Source: Desulfobulbaceae bacterium
GTDB taxonomy: Bacteria > Desulfobacterota > Desulfobulbia > Desulfobulbales > Desulfocapsaceae
Reading direction: 5' to 3'
Assembly (NCBI GenBank): GCA_031256095.1
Contig: JAIRRG010000066.1
Span: forward strand, 1-6,483
DNA length: 6,483 bases
In this document: piece by piece, positions 1 to 6,094 of the stretch
Layout of the letters: the number at the start of each line of letters is the position of its first letter
Position numbering within the stretch: the stretch's first letter is position 1
Program-made: the position numbers and the translations under genes
The notes under the pieces: generated by a model
What the model was told of the DNA's origin: nothing
Databases searched by the model: none
The model's input: only the letters and a program-made list of their open reading frames with translations

Positions 1-1510
1 TGCGCTGCTCCTTCGGAGTAACGGCAAATTCTCCCCGCTGCCGGTCGATAACCCAAGCCAGCCGCGCCGCTTCACCCCGCTGCTCTGGTGGCTCATCAAC
101 GGCGCTCAGGTGGATCAGAGCTTCCAGGCCGCGCTTCCAAGGTTCCTCTCGGACAAGAATTGTCACCAGGGCGATGGCGGAAGTTTCCTCACGCCATCGC
201 CACTCGCAGCGGCGGTAGATGCTGTCCTTGCCCTTCTCGGCAGCGAGGATGGCGGCGTACTGCAGGGCAAAGAGGCAATAACCATTTTCAGCGGCGACAT
301 CCAGGCGGGAGGCAATGGCATTTTCCAGGGCCGCCGGCAAGCCGCCGCCGAGCCAATGATGGCAGAGACCAGCAATAAGCACCGCCAAAGCGCCAGTTGC
401 CGGCGTCACCGAGAAACCACCGGCCGGGCTGCGTGGATTGAGGCGTGCCTGGACGAAAATAGCCAGAATTTCATAAGCTTCCGCCTCGGCGCTAGCCGGG
501 AAAAGCGTCTGGGCAACGCCGATCTGCCCGGCAATTTCCATCAGACGCGAGGCGTCCTCGCTGCGCAGGCGGCTCAAGATGTCAATGACGCCGCCAGGAC
601 CGAAGATAGCCACCTGCTCCTCGTCATACAGAGCGCGCAGATAGGCGAGATCATCATCGAAAGCGGCGCGGGCGACGGCGAAATTACCGTGTAGGAAGGC
701 AAGAATGCCGCTGGCGCCGGTTCCAGTGAAGGCTTCCGGGTAGCCGGATGACAATTTTTCCGCGGCGTTCAGGTCACCTTGCAAAATTAGCTGCTGGAAA
801 AAAAGACGCCGAAACGGCACCAACTCATCAGCCGCAAGTTTTGGCGAGCTAACAAATTTGGCAAGATAATCCACGACCGGCTCAATGCCACGCAGATGGC
901 GCTGGGCCTCAGCAACCGTCTCGCCAAGGAGATAAAAACGATAAGAAAGCGGCTGCGATTCCAGCCAGACCTGGTCAAATGGCGCGGCCACCACCTGGGT
1001 CAATACCGGTGGGTCAAGGCTGAATTCCTGACATTGGCTGGCCAGGAATTTTTCGCACTCTTCAATCACATCAAAATCGGCGCTGTAGATGCCAATGCGC
1101 AGGTCACGAGCGGCGCGCCAACAACGGGTTAACCATTTACCAAGGCCGCCAATGAGCGGCGCTTCGGCGCGGATGGTTTTCGCGTAGCGGGCAAAACGGC
1201 CATCCGCCACAGAGATTTTTACAAGGGTTTCAATCAGTTCCGGACAACAGCGGCGCTCTTCGCTAAGCAGGCCGCTCTGCATAAATTTCTGGATATAGTG
1301 TTGGATATTGGCCGTGGTTGGCCGGTTACCGCGATTGTTGCGCAGGTCAAGCTTAAGCAGGCAGGCGGCAATCAGGGTTGGATTGGCTGGTTCATAAAAA
1401 ATCGCGAGGAAATGCAGGAGGATTTGCTCAAAGCCGGAAAGTCGCCGGTACTGTTCGAGAGGGAAACTGGCCGGGGGTGTATTCATGACAAAAAAAGACT
1501 CTTCAGACAT
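1..1510 (-). CDS. N-terminal part of a large protein, probably a SNF2/DEAD-box-type helicase (runs off left edge)
   Basis: On the minus strand one frame is open from an ATG at 1510 to position 1 (about 503 codons) with no stop, so the gene continues outside the window. The protein begins MSEESFFVMNTPPASF. Residues ~40-85 look like a winged-helix-type segment (PTTANIQHYIQKFMQSGLLS), followed by a mostly alpha-helical, repeat-like region rich in Leu and Ala. The last visible residues (RLAWVIDRQRGEFAVTPKEQ) resemble the stretch that precedes the motor in large bacterial SNF2-type helicases of about 1,000-1,400 residues. No Walker A or DEAH box is visible because that part would lie to the left. 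The helicase call is therefore recall of family resemblance, not motif proof. In-frame ATGs also occur at 1528 and 1486; none has a strong Shine-Dalgarno. 1510 is chosen because it lies a sensible distance below a -10-like TATAAA. It lies 136 bp downstream of ppiD on the same strand, with no obvious terminator between. Confidence 0.6.
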   Translation of the reverse strand, partial: MSEESFFVMNTPPASFPLEQYRRLSGFEQILLHFLAIFYEPANPTLIAACLLKLDLRNNRGNRPTTANIQHYIQKFMQSGLLSEERRCCPELIETLVKISVADGRFARYAKTIRAEAPLIGGLGKWLTRCWRAARDLRIGIYSADFDVIEECEKFLASQCQEFSLDPPVLTQVVAAPFDQVWLESQPLSYRFYLLGETVAEAQRHLRGIEPVVDYLAKFVSSPKLAADELVPFRRLFFQQLILQGDLNAAEKLSSGYPEAFTGTGASGILAFLHGNFAVARAAFDDDLAYLRALYDEEQVAIFGPGGVIDILSRLRSEDASRLMEIAGQIGVAQTLFPASAEAEAYEILAIFVQARLNPRSPAGGFSVTPATGALAVLIAGLCHHWLGGGLPAALENAIASRLDVAAENGYCLFALQYAAILAAEKGKDSIYRRCEWRWREETSAIALVTILVREEPWKRGLEALIHLSAVDEPPEQRGEAARLAWVIDRQRGEFAVTPKEQR

Positions 1511-1547
1511 GGTATTCCGGCGCGCCATCAACCAGAAAAGGACACTA

Positions 1548-1576
1548 TTTATAGCATCGGCGTCCCTCTAGGCGAA
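1548..1576 (-). promoter_or_regulatory. Weak candidate sigma70 promoter for the large helicase-like gene
   Basis: Reading the minus strand, a -35-like TTCGCC (1571-1576) is separated by 17 bp from a -10-like TATAAA (1548-1553). The -10 matches consensus at 5 of 6 positions, the -35 at only 3 of 6. Initiation near 1541 would give a leader of about 13-55 nt depending on which ATG is used. The gene could instead be read through from ppiD, since no hairpin plus T-run terminator is seen in 1511-1646. Confidence 0.3.
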
Positions 1577-1646
1577 CGAAAAAACAGGAAGGATGCGGAC
1601 CAGAGAGCCAGAGCGGCAGGAGAGAATCTAACCATTTAGCCAGCTT

Positions 1647-3536
1647 TTACAAGTTGGGATTCCGATGGATTTTCGCCCCCATTTGCTCTTGATCAAGGAA
1701 AGCGCCAAGTATCTGCCCTCGTTTGAATTGCAATAGCGATTCACGCAACTGGGCGCGTTCAGCCTCATGACCGGCAGTATCGGTGTTTTGCCGTTCTTTG
1801 AACATATAAACCAACTGCTCGTCACCCTTGGCAGCGGGCGCGGTCGGATAGGGGGATTTATCAGTCAAAATGAAAACTGTCTTCATCATTTCCGGCGGCA
1901 TTTCCGGCGGCCATTGCCGTCTGCTGACAAAGGGCGATTGCTCAACGGTCAGGCCGACACCGCGAGCGACTTCGGCCATGCTCTTGCCGCCACGCAAGGC
2001 GGCCAGCGCTTCTTTTGCCTTCTCGGCGGCTATTTTTTGGGCTTTTGCTTCGACATATCTTTTTTCCGCCTCCAGATGTACCGCCGCCAGTGACGGTACC
2101 ACCGGCGCTTTTTTCTCATCGGCGAAGACGATGAAACAGCCATCCGGCGCCTTCAGCAACGAACTGAGTTCGCCACTGTTCAAGGCGAAAACTTTAGTCA
2201 ACAGTTCCTGATCCTGGGGAAAATCAACGGGCGGCTGATTCTCACGGAAAAAGCCGGTGGTTTGCAGATGCTCCTCTGGATGCTTTTGCAAATAGGCCTG
2301 GATACTACCGTCGCCGATGATCCCCTCATAGGCGGCATTGGCGCGCGCGAAGGCCACGCTTTCGGCCTCTTTTTGCTGGAGCTGACTGGCGATTTTTACC
2401 TTGGCCTCATCGAATGTCTGCTGGCGCGCCGCTTGAATTTCGGCAAGTTGCATCAGGAACACTCCATCCTGAACGCTGACCGCCGGGCTGATGTCACCGG
2501 GTTTCAGGGAGAACAGCAGATCCACCATCTGGTTGCTGGCGCCAGCGGCGCTGACTTTTGGCAAAAGACCCAAATCGCCGCCATTGTTTTTGCTCGAGTC
2601 CTCGGAATATTGACGCGCCAGCGCCGTAAAATCCTCACCCGCCAGGGCTCGCGCCCGCATTGCTTCGGCTTCTTTCATCTTCGCGGCCACGTTGGCGGCA
2701 TCGGTCCGCAGAAAGAGAATGCGCGGTCGCCGCATCTCCGGGCGGGCAAACTCATCGGCATGTTCCTCGTAATACTGGCGTATCCGCTCGTCGCCAAGCG
2801 CGATTGTTTTCGCCAGATCGGCATAACGGTAGGCGAGATAGCGGATCTTCATTTCCGGCGGCGTTTTGAAAGCATCCTTTTCGTCCTCGTACCAGGCGGC
2901 AAGCGCCTTGTCGTCGATCTTGATTTGATCGCGGTAGCTGGCCGGGGTGAAGCGGAGCAGGGAAAGGGTCACCCGCTGGTTGCCGTACTGCAACAGATCA
3001 TCGACTTCCCGGTCACTGACATACATGACGAAGCTCCCGATTTCCTGCACCGCCTTTTCCCGCAAGAAGTCGTGACGCAAGCCGTTTTCAAACTTATTCG
3101 GGGTCAGACGGTTGGCGGTCAACAAGGTGTTGTATTTTGCCAGGCTGAAACTTCCCCCATCCTGAAACTGCGGCATGGCGGCAACAGCCTCCTGAATCTC
3201 CTTGCCGCTGACCTCAAGACCGATTGCTTTGGCGCCTTGCTGCAAAAGGGCCGACTGGATGAGCTGGCCAATCGCCTGTTCTTTCACATGCAGGCTGTCG
3301 GCCATTTCTTTGGAAAGATTGCCGCCAAAACGGGCGGCGACATTCTCGTGCAGCCGCTCGTAAGCGCGCTGGTATTCTTCAAAACCGATTTGCTCGTCGT
3401 TGATGGTGATCGCCGAGTGGCTGCTCCCCTTCAACAGATTGGTGCCAACACCCCAGAAAATAAAGACGATGGCGATGATGATAACGACTCCCTGGATGAT
3501 TGGCGACTGGGCCTGACGGCGGAGGGATTGCAGCAT
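1647..3536 (-). CDS. ppiD: PpiD-like membrane-anchored peptidyl-prolyl cis-trans isomerase / periplasmic chaperone
   Basis: This 629-residue protein matches E. coli PpiD (623 residues) in length and plan. A short basic N-terminus (MLQSLRRQAQSPIIQG) precedes one membrane helix at ~15-33, so the body should be periplasmic. Residues ~40-190 fit the SurA/PpiD N-terminal chaperone domain. A parvulin rotamase domain spans ~265-368, with the recognisable QYSEDSSKNNGGDLG block at 309-323 and FSLKPGDIS at 342-350. Residues ~400-600 look like a second, degenerate parvulin-like/helical region. In the family, PpiD sits at the Sec translocon exit and assists folding of secreted proteins; its isomerase activity is often weak, and I cannot judge activity here. 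The start is fixed: going upstream in frame there is a TAA at 3558-3560 and no ATG, GTG or TTG before it. Yet no Shine-Dalgarno precedes the ATG; the leader is pyrimidine-rich. It is divergent from dsrC. A generic SurA-type isomerase is the main alternative name. Confidence 0.87.
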   Translation of the reverse strand: MLQSLRRQAQSPIIQGVVIIIAIVFIFWGVGTNLLKGSSHSAITINDEQIGFEEYQRAYERLHENVAARFGGNLSKEMADSLHVKEQAIGQLIQSALLQQGAKAIGLEVSGKEIQEAVAAMPQFQDGGSFSLAKYNTLLTANRLTPNKFENGLRHDFLREKAVQEIGSFVMYVSDREVDDLLQYGNQRVTLSLLRFTPASYRDQIKIDDKALAAWYEDEKDAFKTPPEMKIRYLAYRYADLAKTIALGDERIRQYYEEHADEFARPEMRRPRILFLRTDAANVAAKMKEAEAMRARALAGEDFTALARQYSEDSSKNNGGDLGLLPKVSAAGASNQMVDLLFSLKPGDISPAVSVQDGVFLMQLAEIQAARQQTFDEAKVKIASQLQQKEAESVAFARANAAYEGIIGDGSIQAYLQKHPEEHLQTTGFFRENQPPVDFPQDQELLTKVFALNSGELSSLLKAPDGCFIVFADEKKAPVVPSLAAVHLEAEKRYVEAKAQKIAAEKAKEALAALRGGKSMAEVARGVGLTVEQSPFVSRRQWPPEMPPEMMKTVFILTDKSPYPTAPAAKGDEQLVYMFKERQNTDTAGHEAERAQLRESLLQFKRGQILGAFLDQEQMGAKIHRNPNL

Positions 3537-3546
3537 GGCGGTAAAA

Positions 3547-3576
3547 AATGAAATGATTTAGAATGAGATGATTTGA
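3547..3576 (-). repeat. Tandem 15-bp direct repeat in the ppiD leader
   Basis: Two adjacent 15-bp units, AATGAAATGATTTAG (3547-3561) and AATGAGATGATTTGA (3562-3576) on the plus strand, differ at 3 positions. They end 10 bp from the ppiD start codon, in the position where a ribosome binding site would be expected. They could be a regulator site or a small duplication; function is unknown. Confidence 0.6.
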
Positions 3577-3756
3577 GTGTCCATAGGCGAAAATTACCTC
3601 ATTGGGAACAGGCGACGCTTTACCCTCTTCGCTGGCTCATGGCAAGGGAAAAGGGCGACGGGTACGGGTAACGCCAGGCTATCTCCATGATTACAATAAC
3701 TATTTTTCCATATGTTCCATCACGTGCTTTCCCTGAGGAAATGGATTTCCATCCTA

Positions 3757-3783
3757 TTGACAAAGCGTTTTGGCTATTGTAAT
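3757..3783 (+). promoter_or_regulatory. Candidate sigma70 promoter of dsrC
   Basis: A perfect -35 box TTGACA (3757-3762) is followed after 15 bp by TGTAAT (3778-3783), a 5-of-6 match to the -10 consensus. The spacing is shorter than the ideal 17 bp, which would suit an activated or moderate promoter. Transcription would start near 3790, giving a leader of about 70 nt that contains the hairpin at 3808-3826. Confidence 0.5.
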
Positions 3784-3807
3784 ACATTAGCCGAGTTTGG
3801 GGAGCGC

Positions 3808-3826
3808 ACACTCCAATGAGGAGTGT
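3808..3826 (+). other. Perfect hairpin in the dsrC 5' leader
   Basis: ACACTCC (3808-3814) and GGAGTGT (3820-3826) form a perfect 7-bp stem with a 5-nt loop AATGA. No T-run follows, so it is not a terminator. It ends 22 nt before the Shine-Dalgarno. It could stabilise the abundant dsrC mRNA or act as an operator palindrome at DNA level. GGAG at 3801-3804 could pair alternatively with CTCC at 3811-3814, so two mutually exclusive folds are possible. Confidence 0.55.
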
Positions 3827-3848
3827 AAGGTATAAATGCAATTATTTC

Positions 3849-3856
3849 AAGGAGGT
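3849..3856 (+). promoter_or_regulatory. Strong Shine-Dalgarno of dsrC
   Basis: AAGGAGGT lies 5 nt before the ATG at 3862 and is a complete match to the anti-Shine-Dalgarno. It fixes the dsrC start and predicts high translation. It contrasts with the missing or weak sites of ppiD and the helicase-like gene nearby. Confidence 0.85.
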
Positions 3857-3861
3857 AAGGA

Positions 3862-4182
3862 ATGCCAACGCTGGAATACAATGGTTCTAGTTTCACGGTC
3901 GACGAGGACGGGTTCCTGCTTAAAGGGATGGAAGAATGGAACCAGACGTGGGTTGAGTATGTAAAGGCTTCAGAAGGGATTGCCGAACTGAGCGATGAGC
4001 ACAAGAAGGTCATCGACGCCCTGCAAGAGTACTACAAAAAGAATGGCATCGCGCCCATGGTGCGTATTCTTTCCAAAACGACTGGCTTTCCACTCAAACG
4101 TATTTACGAGCTGTTCCCAAGCGGCCCTGGCAAAGGAGCCTGCAAAATGGCTGGCCTGCCAAAACCAACGGGCTGCGTCTGA
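3862..4182 (+). CDS. dsrC: DsrC, sulfur-carrier partner protein of dissimilatory sulfite reductase
   Basis: The 106-residue product has the full DsrC/TusE-family fold length. It ends GACKMAGLPKPTGCV, with Cys94 and Cys105 (penultimate residue) separated by ten residues. These are the two redox cysteines (CysB and CysA) of DsrC. TusE proteins of tRNA 2-thiolation keep only the last one. Other DsrC blocks are DEDGFLL (14-20), WVEYVKASEGI (30-40) and YYKKNGIAPMVRIL (57-70). From memory the C-terminal half is nearly the same as in Desulfovibrio DsrC, and the extra residues seen in E. coli TusE before the RLF segment are absent. In sulfate reducers, DsrC carries sulfite-derived sulfur from DsrAB as a protein trisulfide, which the membrane complex DsrMKJOP reduces. 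It is cytoplasmic. The gene stands alone, as is common for dsrC, with its own promoter, leader hairpin, strong ribosome site and terminator. It is the only plus-strand gene here. Confidence 0.93.
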   Translation: MPTLEYNGSSFTVDEDGFLLKGMEEWNQTWVEYVKASEGIAELSDEHKKVIDALQEYYKKNGIAPMVRILSKTTGFPLKRIYELFPSGPGKGACKMAGLPKPTGCV

Positions 4183-4208
4183 TCACAGACAAACGCTTGC
4201 CTCACGAA

Positions 4209-4255
4209 AAGCCTGTATTCTATACTTGCAAAAATAGAGGATACAGGCTTTTTTT
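4209..4255 (+). terminator. Intrinsic terminator of dsrC
   Basis: AAGCCTGTAT (4209-4218) pairs perfectly with ATACAGGCTT (4241-4250). The stem can extend through TCTAT/ATAGA with a 2-nt bulge, and it is followed by a T-run to 4255. It begins 26 bp past the dsrC stop. The minus-strand reading ends in only four T's, so it may weakly stop the converging bactofilin cluster too. Confidence 0.9.
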
Positions 4256-4298
4256 ATTACCCGTTTTTACAGACAATTTCCTCGTCGTTCTCTCAAGC

Positions 4299-4316
4299 CT
4301 TTCCGTAGCCGGAAAG
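4299..4316. other. Hairpin between the zinc-ribbon gene and dsrC
   Basis: CTTTCCG (4299-4305) and CGGAAAG (4310-4316) form a perfect 7-bp stem with a 4-nt loop, 14 bp beyond the stop of the minus-strand zinc-ribbon gene. On the minus strand no T-run follows, so it is not a standard intrinsic terminator. On the plus strand a run of seven T's starts about 9 nt later. It may protect the 3' end of the minus-strand operon mRNA or help terminate either strand. Confidence 0.4.
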
Positions 4317-4330
4317 TATCCAGCTTTTTT

Positions 4331-4576
4331 TCAGAAAATCATCTCGGCAAAACGCTCATAGAGGGCGGAAAGATCTTTTTCACAGTTGCCGCAGTACAGG
4401 CGAGGGCTACCGGTTTGTTCACTTTCCTGGTTGACTGGGGTGAAACTGCCATCGGGATTTTGCTGATAGAAAGTAGTGGTGGTTACTTCTGGAGAGACTT
4501 CGACGAATTCCTGATCGTTGCCGCATTCCGGACAACGGAGCAGATTGCTGACAAGAACAGTCTGGGACTGGGGCAT
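4331..4576 (-). CDS. Small zinc-ribbon protein of unknown function
   Basis: This 81-residue protein carries two Cys pairs, CPEC (Cys15, Cys18) and CGNC (Cys62, Cys65), the spacing of a four-cysteine zinc ribbon. Between them is a polar, Thr-rich strand region (EVTTTTFYQQNPDGSFTPV). The C-terminus (LSALYERFAEMIF) is predicted helical. There is no signal peptide or membrane helix, so it should be cytoplasmic. I do not recognise a characterised family. It begins 19 bp after the bactofilin stop, with AAGG 9 nt before the ATG, so it is very probably the last gene of the M23-bactofilin operon. Zinc ribbons of this size often bind nucleic acid or protein partners, but nothing here decides between these. 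Confidence 0.75.
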   Translation of the reverse strand: MPQSQTVLVSNLLRCPECGNDQEFVEVSPEVTTTTFYQQNPDGSFTPVNQESEQTGSPRLYCGNCEKDLSALYERFAEMIF

Positions 4577-4595
4577 CGTGCGTGGCCTTGCCTGG

Positions 4596-5024
4596 CTATT
4601 CTTTTTTTGCCGGCAACACCGTCGCTTCTGGCAGGCTGGTCAACGGCGTTGATGTTCCTTTGTTCAGGGCGGCCTTGATTTCCCCGTCGAGCACAGCGCC
4701 AGGCTCAACCGTCAGGCTGCCGGCGACGATCTTGCCATGGATGGCGCAATCTTTTCTGGCGATGACAATCCCGGCCTCAACGTTGCCGCGTAGCGTGCCG
4801 AAACAACTGAACGACGTCACTTTGACATCGCCGGTGATTTTACCGCTGGAACTGACGATGAGATGCTCGCCGCTAACATTGCCCGTAATGGCGCCGTCGA
4901 TTTTGGTTTTCCCCTGAAAGAAAATCTCGCCGGTAATCACCATGCTTTTGTCAATGACCGAGGCAACGGCCTCACTTTCGGCTTTACGCAGGTCGTCTGC
5001 GTCCACATCTTTCTTGGTGAACAT
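4596..5024 (-). CDS. Bactofilin (polymer-forming cytoskeletal protein)
   Basis: The 142-residue protein fits the bactofilin family (PF04519). A short charged N-terminus precedes a central beta-helix of about 25-118 made of repeating short strands with turn glycines, such as GKTKIDGAITGNV (38-50) and GKITGDVKV (61-69). A disordered Thr/Pro tail (121-142) ends in KKE. Bactofilins self-assemble into nucleotide-free filaments, often membrane-associated, that position cell-wall enzymes or chromosome factors and influence cell shape. It begins 17 bp after the M23 peptidase stop, with an AAAGGA ribosome site about 5 nt before the ATG. This adjacency matches the bactofilin/M23 gene pairs known in Helicobacter (CcmA with Csd1) and other bacteria. 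The inferred job is to scaffold that peptidase from the cytoplasmic side. Confidence 0.93.
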   Translation of the reverse strand: MFTKKDVDADDLRKAESEAVASVIDKSMVITGEIFFQGKTKIDGAITGNVSGEHLIVSSSGKITGDVKVTSFSCFGTLRGNVEAGIVIARKDCAIHGKIVAGSLTVEPGAVLDGEIKAALNKGTSTPLTSLPEATVLPAKKE

Positions 5025-5041
5025 TATTTTCCTTTAATCCT

Positions 5042-6004
5042 TTATTTGTTCGCACCGTTGATTGCCGCGATCCTGACGTATTTACCGGGATCAATGGCGA
5101 TGCCATGATAGCGCAGCTCGTAGTGGAGATGCGGCCCAGTCGACCGCCCAGAACTGCCAATATAACCAATAAGTTGCCCGCGTTGCACCGGGTTGCCGGC
5201 CTGTACCGTGAATTTGCTGAGATGGGCGTAAGCCGTACTGTAACCATTGCCGTGGTCAATTTCGACGTAGCGCCCAAAGCTGCCATTCCACTCCGCCTCC
5301 TTCACGACGCCGTCGGCGGTGGCAAAGACCTTGTCACCGCGCTCGCCTTTGAAATCCATGCCGGCGTGAAAAGCGCGCCGCCAGTTCAGCGGGTCAATGC
5401 GGGTACCAAAAGGCGAAGCCAGCGAACCGTTGGCCGGAGCTCCCAAAGGCAGCTTGCTGAGCGTTGCCAGATACCGGTCGGCCTGGTTCAGCAAGTCGAC
5501 CGTCTGCGGTTTCAGGGCGATGAACGGGCCGCCGCTGTTTGCCTGGGCGTTCACCTGGGCGTTGGCCTGGGCCTTCTTCTCGGTAGTGGCCGAAGCATCG
5601 CCCATATCCACGTCCCCCGGATGAAGGCCAATTTTCCCCAGCATCTTGTCAATTAAGGCGCTACGCGAGGACAGTTCCCGCACCGCCCCCTTCATTACCG
5701 TATCCTTTTCCGTAGTGAGGGCCGCCACCTTCGCGCCCAGCCTTTCCTTATCCTCCTGGTCAAGCCGCTGTTGCGCCAGCAGTTCAGCGTCTTTGGCCAC
5801 CATCTGTTGTTCCAGCGCCGCTACCTGCGTCCGCAGGTTGACGGCTTGGACACTGAGCGCCGCTGAACGCAGGCTGAGGCTCATAAGGAGGATGAAACAG
5901 CCAACCGTGGCGGCCCCGATCCATGTCAGCCGCCGATGGCCGCACGACAGGCGCCACACCGGGCCGCCGTCGCTGGTAAAGAGCAGATGATAGTGTTTTT
6001 GCAT
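5042..6004 (-). CDS. Membrane-anchored M23 (LytM-type) peptidoglycan endopeptidase
   Basis: This 320-residue protein has a short cytoplasmic N-terminus (MQKHYHLLFTSDGGPVWRL), one membrane helix at ~25-45, a likely coiled coil at ~52-111, a low-complexity linker and a C-terminal M23 domain at ~192-308. The zinc and catalytic residues of active LytM enzymes are present: His213 and Asp217 in HAGMD, His261 in AYAHLS, and His292/His294 in GPHLHYE. It is thus predicted to be an active metallopeptidase cutting peptidoglycan cross-links in the periplasm. The linker carries a three-fold Ala-Gln-x-Asn repeat (145-156). The ATG at 6004 is chosen because the protein then begins like related M23 proteins. 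An in-frame GTG at 6046 would add 14 residues, and neither start has a clear Shine-Dalgarno. It heads the cluster with bactofilin 17 bp downstream, so the coiled coil and cytoplasmic tail are natural candidates for contacting the bactofilin polymer. Confidence 0.92.
   Translation of the reverse strand: MQKHYHLLFTSDGGPVWRLSCGHRRLTWIGAATVGCFILLMSLSLRSAALSVQAVNLRTQVAALEQQMVAKDAELLAQQRLDQEDKERLGAKVAALTTEKDTVMKGAVRELSSRSALIDKMLGKIGLHPGDVDMGDASATTEKKAQANAQVNAQANSGGPFIALKPQTVDLLNQADRYLATLSKLPLGAPANGSLASPFGTRIDPLNWRRAFHAGMDFKGERGDKVFATADGVVKEAEWNGSFGRYVEIDHGNGYSTAYAHLSKFTVQAGNPVQRGQLIGYIGSSGRSTGPHLHYELRYHGIAIDPGKYVRIAAINGANK
5537..5572 (-). repeat. Three tandem 12-bp repeats inside the M23 peptidase gene
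   Basis: Three in-frame 12-bp units on the minus strand (GCCCAGGCCAAC, GCCCAGGTGAAC, GCCCAGGCAAAC) encode AQAN-AQVN-AQAN in the linker between coiled coil and catalytic domain. Being a multiple of three, copy-number change would alter linker length without breaking the frame. Confidence 0.85.
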
Positions 6005-6094
6005 GGTGAGAAAATCACAGCCAGGCTTTCCGTCCCGGCAATACACGGGTTGCGACGCGCTGCCTGAGGCGAACGGTCAGGGAGAGTTTGTTCG

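Larger units (their letters stand above)
3537..3861. other. Divergent intergenic region between ppiD and dsrC
   Basis: This 325-bp stretch separates the starts of ppiD (minus) and dsrC (plus), so it should hold both control regions. The dsrC side has a plausible promoter, a leader hairpin and a strong ribosome binding site. Just upstream of that promoter are three TTCCAT copies (3706, 3715, 3747), alternating TTTCC/GGAAA/TTTCC blocks at 3728-3750, and the palindrome CACGTG at 3721-3726. On the ppiD side I see a 15-bp tandem repeat but no convincing -35/-10 pair. Around 3611-3680 there are long-range complementary segments that could fold as RNA. I recognise no named riboswitch. A short minus-strand open frame (3620-3841) across it has no family resemblance and overlaps the dsrC promoter, so it is not called. 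Confidence 0.6.

Noticed and set aside
110..694. A 194-codon open frame on the plus strand near the left edge
   Set aside because: It is antisense to the continuous minus-strand frame at 1-1510, has no family resemblance, and its composition looks like a shadow.
1511..1646. Terminator between ppiD and the helicase-like gene
   Set aside because: There is a six-T run on the minus strand but no self-complementary stem before it.
2262..3551. A 429-codon open frame on the plus strand opposite ppiD
   Set aside because: It lies entirely against a well-supported ppiD frame, has no recognisable domain and reads as the low-stop shadow expected from GC-rich coding DNA.
3620..3841. A 73-codon minus-strand open frame between ppiD and dsrC
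   Set aside because: It overlaps the dsrC promoter and hairpin, has no ribosome site I can see and resembles no known protein.
5042..6046. GTG start at 6046 for the M23 peptidase
   Set aside because: No ribosome site precedes it, and the 14 added residues do not resemble the usual beginning of this protein type; ATG at 6004 is preferred, though not proven.
6005..6075. Possible GEMM (c-di-GMP) riboswitch upstream of the M23 gene, suggested by GGGACGGAAAGCC on the minus strand
   Set aside because: Only this block resembles the GGGACGCAAAGCC core. The upstream ACAGGGCAAACC block is not convincingly present and there is too little room before the ATG at 6004 for the second helix.
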